Shown: piece by piece, positions 1-12,000 of the stretch
Layout of the letters: each line of letters starts with the position of its first letter
Numbering within the stretch: position 1 is the first letter of the stretch
From: Trifolium pratense
Lineage: Eukaryota > Streptophyta > Magnoliopsida > Fabales > Fabaceae
Direction: 5' to 3'
NCBI RefSeq assembly: GCF_020283565.1
Contig: NC_060059.1
Location: 36,696,338 to 36,760,337, forward strand
Length of the DNA: 64,000 bases
The notes under the pieces: generated by a model
What the model was told of the DNA's origin: nothing
The model's input: only the letters and a program-made list of their open reading frames with translations
The model's database searches: none
Translations under genes and position numbers: made by a program

Positions 1-442
1 ATTTTTTTGTTTCCAAATGCAAGAGTCATTGATCAAACTCATAATTACTTTTTTAAGTGATCCAAATCTATTACCACTTGAACTAATCTATTGTTTCATC
101 AAAGATAGAGAATCTATTTTCCACTTAAATGGAAGAAAAGTTTCTATCTTTGGTGGTTGGTGACTTTAGCATAGATATTGTGTACCGGAAGGTAAACGGT
201 TTTGAAAACTACGATCTTTCTCTCTAGAACTGAATCATTTCTTTGACTTTCAAATTTAAAGGAAGGAAGCTTAATTAGACTGATAGATAAGTGGAATTCT
301 ATGAATTCTATGATTGATCAATATAAATATCTTAAGTGTTATGAATGAATGTAATCTCTTTTTTTTGTGGGAGTTATTCTTAAGTCTAGTGTTTTTGTAA
401 ACCAAAAAAACTAAAAAAATAAATAAATCTAGTGTTCTTGTT
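1..442. other. Intergenic, no gene seen
   Basis: AT-rich spacer with no open frame resembling a known protein. It ends in the 9-bp sequence GTTCTTGTT (434-442), which is the left target duplication of the MITE that follows. Confidence 0.5.
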
Positions 443-676
443 GATGTTTTCTCTCCCAACCCCCCGTGTTTCTTTTATACCTCATGAATTTCCAATTTCA
501 ACCCTTGAAAAAACTTCGGTTTGTAGAAACCGAAGTTTTTTTTTGTTTTGAAAACAAATTTCGATTTCTAAAAACCGAAATTTACTCTAAATTTGCACTA
601 GAAACCAAATTTTTCTGAGACAAAATTGGAATATTGGAGGGTATAAAAGAATCATGGGGTCGGGTGAGAAAACATC
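443..676. mobile_element. Mutator-type MITE, copy 1
   Basis: A 234-bp element with terminal inverted repeats: it begins GATGTTTTCTCTCCC and ends in the near-complement finishing GAGAAAACATC. Internal short palindromes around AACTTCGGTTT and AAACCGAAGTT extend the foldback. It is flanked by a perfect 9-bp direct repeat GTTCTTGTT (434-442 and 677-685). A 9-bp duplication is the mark of Mutator-like transposases; no coding capacity remains, so it is called a MITE. Short open frames crossing it are by-products of the palindrome. Confidence 0.85.
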
Positions 677-815
677 GTTCTTGTTCCATCGTTCTTGTTC
701 ACTAGTTTGGGCAGGTTGGCCTTTTTGTCTCTTGCATTGTCTGTTGTGCTCTTTGGGCTCTTTTTGACCCAAACAAAAAGTTCTCATTCTCATAGATGAG
801 TAGTGTATCCTCTTT

Positions 816-1050
816 GATGTTTTCTCTCCCCACCCCCCGTGATTCTTTTATACCCCCAATATTCCGATTTTGCCCTTGCAAAAAACTTCGGTTCGCAGAA
901 ACCGAATTTTTTCTAGTACTAATTCAAAGTAAATTTCGGTTTTCAAGGCAAAAAAAACTTCGGTTTCTATAAACCGAAGTTTTTTGCAAGGGTAAAATTG
1001 GAAATTCAGGGGGTATAAAAGAATCACGGGGGGTGGGGAGAGAAAACATC
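816..1050. mobile_element. Mutator-type MITE, copy 2
   Basis: A 235-bp element of the same family as 443-676, starting GATGTTTTCTCTCCCC and ending GAGAAAACATC, again with inner AACTTCGGTTT/AAACCGAAGTT arms. The perfect 9-bp target duplication ATCCTCTTT (807-815 and 1051-1059) differs from that of copy 1, so the two copies inserted independently about 140 bp apart rather than arising by local duplication. Confidence 0.87.
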
Positions 1051-1306
1051 ATCCTCTTTATTATATTTATTATCATTTTCTTGACACAATTATATTCGTT
1101 TATCATATAAAAATAAATAAAAAATATGTTGTCATTATAAAAAAAAAAGTTGTAAAAAAATAAAAATATGCTCTAATAATATAAAGGATCGAGTGTCCCA
1201 ATAAACTTAACTCAATTGTTAGGAACATCGCACTATATGTGCAAGAATCTGGGACACTCCATTTATTCACTTTTAAGGTGGATTTTCAAGCCACTACACT
1301 ATTTGA

Positions 1307-1308
<2 letters not shown>

Positions 1309-1362
<54 letters not shown>
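1309..1362. repeat. (TA)n microsatellite, left arm
   Basis: Uninterrupted TA dinucleotide run directly adjoining the palindromic element at 1363. Confidence 0.95.
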
Positions 1363-1365
<3 letters not shown>

Positions 1366-1757
1366 TCAGGATCCGTTGACACCAACTAGTTTGACACCAA
1401 ATGTTACACCTCTCAATAACGTTTTAACCGATATAAATTTTATAAAATCCACCGTTGGATTGAAAGTTTACATCATATAGATCATTTGTGTAAAATTTCA
1501 GACAAATCCAAAATCATTTGATATGCTATTGAGACACATAAAGATTAACGGCATTTAAAAAAATACAAAAACCGTTAATTTTGATGTATCTCAATAACAT
1601 ATCAAATGATTTTGGATTTATTTGAAAGTTTACACAAATGATCTATATGATGTAAACTTTCAATCCAACGGTGGATTTTATAAAATTTATATCGGTTAAA
1701 ACGTTATTGAGAGGTGTAACATTTGGTGTCAAACTAGTTGGTGTCAACGGATCCTGA

Positions 1758-1760
<3 letters not shown>
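1363..1760. mobile_element. Micron-like palindromic MITE in a TA tract
   Basis: A 398-bp near-perfect palindrome. The left arm (from GAGTCAGGATCCGTTGAC) is matched by its complement on the right (ending GTCAACGGATCCTGACTC), with roughly 185-bp arms and a short centre near 1545-1575. Both ends abut (TA)n runs. Insertion into TA microsatellites is the defining habit of micron-type MITEs described in rice; assignment to that class is by analogy. Confidence 0.8.

Positions 1761-1843
<83 letters not shown>
1761..1843. repeat. (AT)n microsatellite, right arm
   Basis: Uninterrupted AT run directly following the palindrome; with 1309-1362 it looks like one microsatellite split by the insertion. Confidence 0.95.
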
Positions 1844-1846
<3 letters not shown>

Positions 1847-1970
1847 ATTTACTATAAATTCATTTAAGATCGACTTGTGTTCTTTTTTTAATATATATGG
1901 AAATTGTACATTGAGATTGGTGGTTCCATTTTATTAATTTATACAAAATACAAATTTGTCCATTCATCAA

Positions 1971-2044
1971 GGTTTCGTAGTGTAGTTGGTTATCACGTCA
2001 GTCTAACACACTGAAGGTCTCCGGTTCGAGTCCGGGCGAAGCCA
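1971..2044 (+). tRNA. tRNA-Val (anticodon AAC)
   Basis: Complete nuclear tRNA gene. The acceptor stem GGTTTCG pairs with CGAAGCC, followed by discriminator A at 2044. The D arm carries the A-box-like TGTAGTTGGTTATCACG, the anticodon loop reads CTAACAC within a CAGT...ACTG stem giving AAC (valine), and the T arm has the B box GGTTCGAGTCC between CCGG pairs. There is no intron. A short T run shortly downstream (around 2047-2061) can serve as an RNA polymerase III terminator. CCA is not encoded, as expected for a plant nuclear gene. Confidence 0.95.
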
Positions 2045-2324
2045 TAGTTTTGCTTTCTTTTTGTGCCAAATTTTCTTTTATCGCTTCTAATTTATAGTTT
2101 TAAACAAAAAAAAAAAGCCATTAAAATTAAGTTAATTATATAAATGTATTAGACACAATCAAAGAAAATACAAGTGTCATATAACAAACTAAAAAGGCAT
2201 AAACAAAATTGAAGTAGTGAAGCTTTAAAAGGAGCAATATCAGCAAGTTATTTCATATAAACACAATATAATAATCAGTAATTAAGCTCCTCTCGTAATA
2301 TTTTTTTTGGAAAATACTAACTAG

Positions 2325-2476
2325 TGCCCCCGGAACACTAGTTAAGGATACTAATTATAGTAAAATTACATTGAAACTTGTGTAGTCAATGTTTGTAAAG
2401 TATAAAAAGTGTCATTTCTAATGCAAAAATTACTTTTTTTGTATCCTTAACTAGTGTCCCGGGGGCACTAGTTAGC
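2325..2476. mobile_element. Foldback MITE with CTAACTAGTGCCCCC termini
   Basis: Inverted repeats of about 35 bp: ACTAACTAGTGCCCCCGG at the left and CCGGGGGCACTAGTTAG at the right, continuing inward to AGTTAAGGATA and its complement. No clean target duplication is visible. Decayed ends of similar sequence appear near 6986-7150, 45360-45390 and 47640-47670, suggesting a family. Confidence 0.65.
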
Positions 2477-2484
2477 ATGACCCA

Positions 2485-4580
2485 TTTTTTTTTGTCTTGT
2501 TAACACATAACATAACCATGATCTGTTTTCAAAAAAAAAAAAAAATAACTATAATCTGATATTTAAAATTCATTCATAAAAACTATAGGAATGAATTTCA
2601 AATATAATATCTTAGACTATGATATACTATAGTACTTCATCATGAAGACACAGTTTATAAAACCGTGGATAAATTATTACCTACACCATTGATGTCTTTA
2701 TATTGTTGCTAATATACAAATAGAAGTGGTAATGTTTTTTTTTATAAAATTAAAATAAAATTAATATCCAACCTAAAAACCGATTAATCTGAAGAGATCA
2801 ATTTCACCGTCAATTTGCAGGTAGAAGTGGTAGTGTTATTTTTAGTAGAAAAGGGTAAGAGAGACGGTTGTAACATTTCATTAGTTAAACATCATCAAAC
2901 GTTGTCAATTTTGTTGGATCCTTGTTGCTTTTCTTGTTTGCGCTTCCATGGGACCACTTGTTTAAAGCTTCCATAAATGCTTGCCTGAAATTTTAAAATT
3001 GTTTCTTAATAAGATACTGTATTAATACAATAACCAAACCAATTTAAAATTAAAATGATAATTTTAATACGCAACAAACTCCAAAAGTCATAGCAAAGAA
3101 AATGCATTACTTTCTTGTTATCTATATCTATCTATTCCAGTGAAAGTTCATTTTTGCTGGTGTTACCAAACATCATCAAAACATAAAGTTTTGCATTCAT
3201 CTATGCATTCCTTAACTTTGTGGTTAATTTTTAATTTGACTCTCTAAAATATGAATAATGCTACTAATATTCTCTTTAAAGTCATAAATATGTGTAGCAA
3301 GAAAAAAAGTTTGTTGAAAAATATATTTTCCTAAAACTCCTCCTAAGCAAATTTTCATGCGGGGTATTTATTTATTTTTTTAATAAAGGGAATATAGGGT
3401 CAAATCCGTCTCAAAATAATACTACTACTTCGGTTTAAGATAGGAAAACTTTAAAGTTCTAAAAATACAAAGAAAATTACATTTGTTTCTAAAGACATTA
3501 ACTGAAACCCAAAATCTTCTGGTTCAAATAATATCTTTTTACTAGTAGTTATTACTAGATCAAAGTTTATCTTTTTACTAACCCCTTAAATGAATCTCAG
3601 TCACTCGAGAGGATTAGACTCTGCAGTCGCGCGGGGATGATACCTTTGGATTTACCAAAAATAAACATGGACCACATGTTAGTGAAATTTCATAGGAAGA
3701 CCCATTTATTTCCAGTTGAACGTTACCTTTATCTACCAAATACCTTCTTTGCTAAGCATTATACTTGATTCTGAAAATATTACTACCACTCTACCAAAGA
3801 GTAGTTAACAAAGAAGACAAGTTTGAAAACTAATGTAAGCAATTTATTTTGCCATTTATTTTCCATAACTACATATTTTGATTAGTACATGCCATACCCT
3901 ATACAAAGTTAGAAAAAAAAAATGACCATCACAACAAAATTTTAAATTTGAATTCCATATTTTGTCAAAAAAAAAATTGGATTCCATAAACTTTGCACTA
4001 CGAGAATAAATACTTAAACCATTTGTGGTCGTTCAATAAAGATCAAATTGTTCAAAAATTGCATATTTTCAAATTTGATTTTATAATTTGAAATACCAAA
4101 TTTTAGTTTGAATCCTTTAATATTGATCCAACAACCATCAATATTTTACTAATGTGAATGCAAAAAATTCCTTACTACATAGAACTAAATTCTAAAATTT
4201 TATGTCACAACTAGTATAAATAGAGCCTTCAAAAAAAAAAAAAAACTAGTATAAATGGAATATTCAACGTATCAACTCCATTGTTAATAAAAAAATTCAT
4301 AAATCAAAATTGAATTAAACTAATGTTTCATGAACTAAATTAAGTGATATATATGCCCACACACAAAATTGCATGAGACATTATAAAAATGGGCAAAATC
4401 ATCCCAAAACTAATTTAGACGAAAAAAAAAACTAAAACTACTTAACTCACAACCTAAAATTCTCAAAGAACCATCCCAAAGCATATGCAACAACAATCCC
4501 CATAAATAGTGAGACATGAATAGATAAGATACTCATTCGATAATCATTATAAGTAATTTTTTAATTTTATTAAATAACTT
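2485..4580. other. Intergenic, nothing recognised
   Basis: About 2.1 kb of AT-rich sequence downstream of the DUF688 gene. Parts may be the intron or 3' region of that gene, but I cannot place a convincing second exon. A short GC-richer patch at 3595-3650 looks like repeat debris. Confidence 0.4.
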
Positions 4581-4583
4581 ATA

Positions 4584-4665
4584 CTCTTTCGATCACTATT
4601 ATTATATGGAAGAATGGTCAAATACATCACATTTTCAATGAACCGTAATTATATAGTAAAGGGAG
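4584..4665. mobile_element. Small Stowaway-like MITE
   Basis: An 82-bp element flanked by TA on both sides. It begins CTCTTTCGATCACTATTATT and ends TATATAGTAAAGGGAG, whose complement resembles the left end and the CTCCCTCCGT termini of plant Stowaway elements. It lies just 3' of the DUF688 exon, probably within an intron or the 3' UTR. Confidence 0.55.
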
Positions 4666-4726
4666 TATATTTGATCAAATAAGAGGAGGAAATCTCAAAT
4701 GAAATAAAAAAGGAAAGGAGACATAC

Positions 4727-5323
4727 CCAAAAATGTGAAGTTCCACGTGAGAAACTTCCCCTTCTCCTAACTCTTGTAATCTTGACCTTATCAACACCAT
4801 CAACACTCCAACTTGAAAAGTCAAAACTACCCTGACGATCAATTCTATTATCTTCCTTCAAATTCAATCCACCCCATCTACTGGACCCGAAATTCACACC
4901 ACTACTAATCTCCTTATTACTATCCCTATACGACGTCGTAAAAGACACGGCTCTTCCAACGTAAGGACCTTCCAAAACAGTTGTTGGCGACGGCGCATTA
5001 TTGTTATTACCATTATTACTCTCCAAAGACAACAACAACCTCGGAGGAAGTTCCAAAGCTCTAACAACGTTGTTGTTGTTAACTACTTCTTCTCTTTCTT
5101 TTGCCTCTGATAATTCTCTATGGCAAGGTCTAGGCTTACCTGGTGCTTCCTCCCACTTAAACGGTATCGATATAGCTGCCGATCGTGGCGGCGGTGTTGG
5201 AGCCTCCGATGAAAAACATGGCCGTTTGGTTGTTGGTAGAGAAAGTTTGTGTGGTGTGTTGTAGTGGTTAATTATTTCATCATTGTAACCATAATCCAAT
5301 TTTTTGTTAATTTTTGAACCCAT
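4727..5323 (-). CDS. DUF688-family protein, first exon (199 codons)
   Basis: Start ATG at 5323. The frame is open for 199 codons to a good donor (TGG followed by GTATGT, with the GT at 4726-4725). Residues 51-67 contain the signature IPFKWEEAPGKPRP, which defines plant DUF688 proteins of unknown function, preceded by a proline-rich stretch (APTPPPR). The middle is Ser/Asn-rich, and a basic stretch RVRRRGSFSRG lies near the C-terminal end of the exon. If the intron were retained, the frame would add 25 hydrophobic residues and stop at 4649. I could not find a downstream exon with matching phase; a hydrophobic reading near 4450-4530 is a candidate but does not splice in frame from this donor. 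No biochemical function is known to me. Confidence 0.75.
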
Positions 5324-5390
5324 AATGTTTTAAACAAATCGAAGCGATAAAAGCAGAATTTTGGATGTGAGTTTTGAGATGTGGTTTTTT

Positions 5391-5400
5391 ATTTTATAGA
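5391..5400 (-). promoter_or_regulatory. Probable TATA box of the DUF688 gene
   Basis: On the minus strand the sequence reads TCTATAAAAT about 70 bp upstream of the ATG at 5323, a suitable place for a TATA box with a short 5' UTR. Confidence 0.6.
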
Positions 5401-5469
5401 GGGTTTGTGGGGGTATTTAAAGGGACAGAGTGAAGAGTGTGGGATTTTGAGAGGCTCCTATGATTCACG

Positions 5470-6980
5470 AGAAAGAGAGAACATGCGCGTTTATTATTAA
5501 TAAATGATGGATTGACGGATTAGTCCTTGAATTGGGACCCACATTGACTATTTCTAAATTGGAGATAAGGACAATCAACGGTCACTGTGTAATGATGACT
5601 AAAGAGTCTTAAGAGTAATTAATGGGTTATAAATAAACTACGGAGTACTATTACATGTTACGTCTACGGTTTCATATTTTAGATACAGTAGATAGGTTGA
5701 ATTGAGTCGAATTCGTATCAGCTGAACTCAACTTGTTAAGAATTGATTTGGTATGAAACTCGATTTGTGTTTATTACGAATTATTTTTTAGTTGAAGTTC
5801 GATTCGTTTTAAGTTTATGAATAATTCGGCTCGGTTCGTTATGTTCATCTCGTTAAGTGATCACATGATTTTAAAGTTGAAATTTTGGTTGAAATTCTTT
5901 TTTTTGGTAGAGTTGGTCGAATTTTTAAAATTGAATATGTAACCTTTTAAACTAGTATTGTTTTTAAAAGATAAAAATCATCCCTAGTGTATAATGGCTT
6001 ATCAAAAAAAAAAATCCCTAGTGTATAATGTATAAACACAGAATTTAGACCGACATAAATGGATAATGAACTTAATTTTTAATTAAAGTTTAACTCATTT
6101 GGTTCATGATCCAAGCTCAACGAGTTAATTATCGAATCGAGCCTGAAACAATGCGCGAGTTGCCTTGTGTCATTTTTAACCCTATATACAATATTAAAAT
6201 ATGTTGCACTTTAAAATATTACTAATAATTTGTACCAAAAAAAAAATATTACTAATAATTATTTAAGTGATATGATATCTATTAGACTATTACTATAACT
6301 TATCGTAAAGAAATCCAATGATTTACTCCAAAAAAAAAATGTGAACATGTGGTACATATCTTATTTGAATATGTAAAATACATTGTTGAAGTAGACAATT
6401 ATATTAGGTCGACAAATAAAAAAATATTGAAGTGTATAAAAGTTAAATTATGTTCTTTGAGAAAGACCATACACAATGTATGCATAAATATTAAAGACTT
6501 TTTTTATGACAATAGATCCTTTTCAAAATATTTCTCTCATATTTTCTTAATTTCACATTTCAACTCTTAACCTACTTTTTCTCCTTTATTTTCAATTTCA
6601 AATAATATTCTCTCTTTACATTTCAATCTTCTAAATCTTCACATTTTTCAAGTTTTTTTTGCCACTTGAGACAATATTTATCCAATTTAGAGTATGAGTT
6701 TATGTGTAAATATTGTTGTCAGGCAGGGACATAACACATTGCATTGTCACTGAAATTAAGTCAAAACCGATTAAACAGTTAGGGTATAGATCTATAGGTA
6801 ATTTATGTATGTTTGTATATTTTACTAATAATCAAGATGAAGTCCATGTTATGTTATCAGCTCAAATAATAATTATTAAATTACATATAGAACAAAATAA
6901 TTATACCTCCGTAAAAATAAAAAAAATAAAAAATTACTTGTCAATAAAAAACAACAAAATGATAATTATAAAAAATCATG
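5470..6980. other. Intergenic, no gene seen
   Basis: AT-rich spacer upstream of the DUF688 gene. The stretch 5690-6160 is a low-complexity series of related GAATTCG/TCGAATT-type words, probably an old degraded repeat. Short open frames here show no recognisable domain. Confidence 0.4.
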
Positions 6981-6985
6981 ATAAC

Positions 6986-7150
6986 TAGTGTTCGATCCGA
7001 GACACTTAGTTAAGCAAACCAAAAAAATAAGTTTTGCATTGAAAATATTATTTTTAATTTTTTTTTTTAAAAATAGAATACTTAAGTTGCAAGAATTTTT
7101 TTACCATATTTCATTTTTTAATTAACTGCGTGTCATGACACTAATTAGCA
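6986..7150. mobile_element. Decayed foldback element related to 2325-2476
   Basis: Starts ACTAGTGTTCGATCCGAGAC and ends TGTCATGACACTAATTAG, giving an imperfect inverted pair similar to the CTAACTAGTG ends at 2325-2476. No target duplication is seen. Confidence 0.4.
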
Positions 7151-7392
7151 GACGGTGATTGATGGTGGAGAGCACAACTATAAACCTGATTGTCTTATAC
7201 GTGATGTTGAGGGGAGAGGGAACTAATAATGGAGTTGGAAGCACAAAGGGTGAGCAATTTTAATAAGATACCCCATCTTATAAGCAAAAATGAATTAAAA
7301 AGTTGATATATTTGGAGTTTAAATTTGGACAAAATAAGTCAATTATCTTTAACCAAATTTTGTTTATAATTTATAACAATATATAACTGAGT

Positions 7393-7525
7393 TAGACACC
7401 ATATCTTAATCTAAAACCTTAAGACGTTAGGTTTATGTGTCATCTCACTTATAAAATGTTCAACTTTCATTTTTCTAAGTAATGTGCGACTTAACTCACC
7501 CCACATTTGTCACAACAAATTCTCG
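7393..7525 (-). repeat. Solo copy of a short LTR (same family as 34935-35256)
   Basis: Read on the minus strand it starts TTGTTGTGACAAATGTGGGG and continues with words shared by the two LTR-like units in the GMI1-like gene (GTGAGTTAAG, CACATTACTTAGAAAA, TTATAAGTGAGA, AAACCTAACGTCTTAAGG). It is therefore a third, diverged copy. Confidence 0.65.
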
Positions 7526-7529
7526 TCAT

Positions 7530-8551
7530 TCAATTTATCGTGCTCGCCTTCAAGTAGAAGCTTTCTTTTCAAGAAAGACTTTCGATACAAGGACTCGGCC
7601 CAACTCTTTATGATTTTTGAAATTCTTATTGTAGTCCATTGCAAATTTTTTAGATTTGTTTAATTTATTATCACTAAATAAATTAAACCAGCATTATGAA
7701 TCTAGTCAATGAAAAAGTTGAGCATTATAAATGATATTCCAAACAACAAATAAAGAACATGCACAATATAGTCATTATCTCAACACAATATAGAAAGTTA
7801 GTCCATGATCCACCTCACAAAATTTGAACATAGAAAAAAAAAAAAAAAGTAAAAAGATAAGAAAAAGAAAAACAATTAAGCCGCAATTTCTTAAATCCCT
7901 TTTCTCCCTTTGTTATTTAGTAGTACACGATTATGCTAAAACAAACTTTTTGAGTAGATATATACATTAAATCTTTAAAATATAAAAAAGAACCAATATA
8001 ATGACTCATTGTTCAACATGATTTGTTTAAATTCTATCTTTTTTTCAATGTTGTTTTACTTTTTTCATGTTTTAGTATAGAGGTAGCATATACGTTTGAT
8101 ATACCTTTTTGTAGCCACCAAGGAAAAGTTGAACAAGCAGGCTATCCTAAAGCAGTTTATGTGTGTTATGTTTGGGCACCAATCTCATCCTTCTTGCGTC
8201 ACACAGGTGAAGCCCATGTTTGATTGTTATATTTATTGTCAATCAAGGAATTGAACGTTGAAAACTTTGTGTGTATTCTACATGCAATTCAATGGTGGAT
8301 TCATCCTTTTGACACACCACACATCCACTTGTGTGTATTGGTGGTAAAGAATATTTGCTCCTAATTTATGTTGTTAGTGTTAATCGTATGGTTCTTAGAG
8401 GAAGGGATTCTTATAAGGTGGTTGTAGTCTGTAGGCCCCACATGATGAGGTAATGTTGGTTCACAAATACATAAACTATCATAGATTCGTAACATTATTT
8501 TTTTTTAAAAAAATATTTAACAATAAAAAAAAATATTAATGCATGTATCTA

Positions 8552-8618
<67 letters not shown>

Positions 8619-9053
8619 TTTTTTTTTTTTCTAAATGAGAAATGATATATAAACAATCGTTTTGCACAACTAGACTATATATAAATACAGTATGACCATA
8701 CAATTTTATTTTATTTTCCATTCTCAAGATACGCGAATAGCATCTCTCTTTCTAAATATATGACTTTATAAACTAAACGACTTATTATCGTAATGTTCGG
8801 GTGCTTTTATTCAATAAAATTTGTCCATCAAATCAAACACTATTTCAATCTTTTCATTAGAAAAAAAAAACACGAAAGCAAATACCACCTTACACACAAA
8901 ACATAATATTAAATATCCTTAAATTACAATCAAAAACTTCATCACATCAACAACATTATTGAACTGTTCATAAATACCAAATTCATACCAAAGACCAATC
9001 ATAGAGGATATTAACATTTTGTTTATTATTTTTCAAAAAACAAAAGAATCAAA
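7530..9053. other. Intergenic and IQD 3' flank
   Basis: Contains an (AT)n run and AT-rich sequence. The segment just below 9054 should hold the 3' UTR of the minus-strand IQD gene. A 66-codon open frame at 8023-8223 has a hydrophobic N-terminus but no recognised domain. Confidence 0.4.
8555..8612. repeat. (AT)n microsatellite
   Basis: About 29 uninterrupted AT units followed by GTGTG and a poly-T run. Confidence 0.95.
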
Positions 9054-12000
9054 TTAAGCCCAACCATGGGCTCCAAGTGGAATGGCCCAATCCTCAGTGT
9101 AGTCTTGACTACCACCCACAATCCGTCTAGACTCCGAACGAACACCATTGACATTTGGGCCTGGGCTTTTTGGAAACTGGTAAACAGACGCTGTTCCACC
9201 ACCCGAGCTAGACGAATCACAGCCCGATCCAATAACCGATCCTCCCTTAGTAGACGAGTGCCAGTTAGCCCCAGATGGAAACCTCTGCTTAAATGGACCT
9301 TCAGCCCTAACCTTAGCCTTTGCAGATTGAGTTGGAGCCATATAACTGGGCCTACCTGGGCTAGGTGGTCTTTGAGACTGCCTACTGAATCTTGGGCTTG
9401 CTTCATGAAACTCTTGGCCCATTAGGCCCAAATTGTAGTTGCTTCTACTTGGTGTTGCAACCATGTCCATTTCAACGGTTTTTTCAGACATGTTGTCTGT
9501 TGTGTTTGATGTTGTTGAAGGAAGTGTCATGTAAGAACTCTCACGTGGGCCTAAGGGTCTTACATTGTAGGGTTGTGATGACATCCAATGCTCCAACCAG
9601 TTCCAACCCCATTGAGCTTTTTCTTGATCATTTGGATGATAATAGGTTCCCATGTCAACATCATCACCATTTGAATTTCTATGTAAATGTTGTTTTTGAT
9701 GTTGCTGCAAACAAAATGTTCACTCTTTTTTATGATGTGATTAATTGATTATTATTATTAATGTTGCTATTTGTGTGTAAGAATTAATTAAACAAAGGTT
9801 AATGACTCAGTTGAATCTTAACCATTGGATCAGACCAATATATTTTGTATTGTTAAATTTATATCATTTGATTTCAATCAAGAGTGTATAAAAGTAACAA
9901 AAATAAAAATCAAAGAGTGTATAATGTTGTATGACTGCATCATTTTTTGACTACATGGAATTCATATTCTTCTAAATTAGTTGTTAATTTTTTTTGTTAA
10001 GTTTGAGTGTATAATTTCTTGGAAATTATTATACTAGCTTATAGGCTTGTTTGATAAAATAAAGAAATGATAAAATTAATAGTTGGGCAATCCAGGCAGG
10101 ACACTAGAAAAAATATTCGACCTGATAATTTTAGTATTGTCAGTTAAGCTATCAGTTACTTATACGGATTAAAAAAATTAGTTATGTTTTTATTTGACAA
10201 GGTAAAAAAAATTAATAGTTGTTAAAATTAAGTTGAAAGTATGCATAATAAATCTAATTTATAAAAATGACATGTATTTAAAATGATAAAATAAATAAAT
10301 AATTTTGAAACAAGAAGATAATAGTAGATTTGAGTAACCTTACCTGCTGATAATTGAAAGCATATGCAAGAGCTCTTTCCCTCTTCATTGCAGCTTCATG
10401 TTTTCTCAAATCATTTTCTTTAGCTTTATTCACACTTTGATTCTTGTTATCCCAACCATTATTATTAATGGCTGATGATCTCCTCATAGGACTCATAGGC
10501 TTAGTAACAGTCTCTTGTTGTCTCAAAAATTCTTGCTCTTCCTCCATTGCTTTCTCAAGATTCTCATGACTCAACTGAATCCGGCGTGCTCGCACTCGTG
10601 CCTGCACCCGTACTAATGCTTGCATACATCGCATTGTCATTTGCGCTTGCTTGCGCACATTGTGTCCTCGCACCAATGCTTGTAGCCTCACTAATCCTTT
10701 CAATGCGCGCAGTGCACGTCGAGCCTATTTATAAATCACACAACAACAAATAAAATTAACTATCATGGTGTAGAAAAGTTAATTACACTCTTCAAATTTG
10801 GTGTAAAGAAAAAGTATTTTATTACACTACTTGTATTTTGATAAGCAACTTTTTCTTTAAAAAAAAAAAAAGAAATTCTTTTGTTGCTCAATGGTCCAAT
10901 CTCACGGTCCACTTGCAGAGGCCCATTTAAAGGTAGAGTTTCTTTTGTTGCTTTGTGCAGACTAATCCACCGAAATTGGCATCAGAAAAAATTGAGCCTG
11001 AAACCTTAAAAAAGAGCATACTCCAAAATCCCTAGCCAACACAAGTAGCGCAACCCGCTTAACTTTCCGTAAAAAGATGTAAATGTTAATTCTCAGTTAT
11101 TTTTAGTATCAAAGAGGTAAAATAGTTAATCTATTATTCATTTAAGCTAGTATGCTTTTTTGTTTCTTTTTCTTTTGAGCAAAGTAAGCTATTTTTATAA
11201 ACTAGTACATGTGAGTCATAATTTTCTCAAGAGAACCTAATAAAAGTAAATAAAGGATACCATAAAGAACAGTACAGTACTTATTTGTATCATCATCAGT
11301 CCATAAAGGATATGCATAGAGTTAAGTCAATGTAACCAATTGACAGGTAAACACAAATTGTGAGTATTCAATGAACAATAGTTAGCTTTCATGGAGCTGT
11401 ACTAAATAGGACACATTTCCTTTTATTAGCCCATACACCTATTTAGGCTCTATTTTTGAGCAATTCATTATCTAGGAATTGAAAAATAAAACTTTTCACA
11501 CAAACTTATATCATCTTAAATTTTCAGATTTGATCTATTTCAACACTACAAAACTGCTTTGTATTTTTGAGCAATTCATTGACTAGGAATTGAAAAATAA
11601 AACTTTTCACACAAACTTATATCATCTTAGATTTTCAGATTTAATCTATTTCAATACTACAAAACTGCCTTGTATGGTGATCTATATTGCACTCACTTAT
11701 AAATGTATAACAATTTGTTGTAAAAACAACACACAGTTTCACGGTAGCTAATCTTGGCCGTATTGAAAAGTGATCAAACGATTATGATTCATTCATTACA
11801 GTTTTACACAGTTTCGATCTTAGCCGTTCATTTCTGATCGGACGGTCAAAAATGATTACTATGTTAACGCAATAATTGCCTATAATTTGTTTTCCTTTTT
11901 AATCCATATTCAAACCACAATCACTTATGAACTCATATTCAAATTATTTTTTATCCATTGTGGAACTTTTTATGGAGAAAATAAGTGGTTGGGTAGATGA

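Noticed and set aside
8023..8223. 66-codon frame with a hydrophobic N-terminus and three cysteines
   Set aside because: Considered as a nodule-type cysteine-rich secreted peptide, but cysteine spacing does not fit and no second exon or promoter was seen.
8536..8727. Open frame with a poly-Tyr/Ile stretch
   Set aside because: It is a translation of the (AT)n microsatellite.
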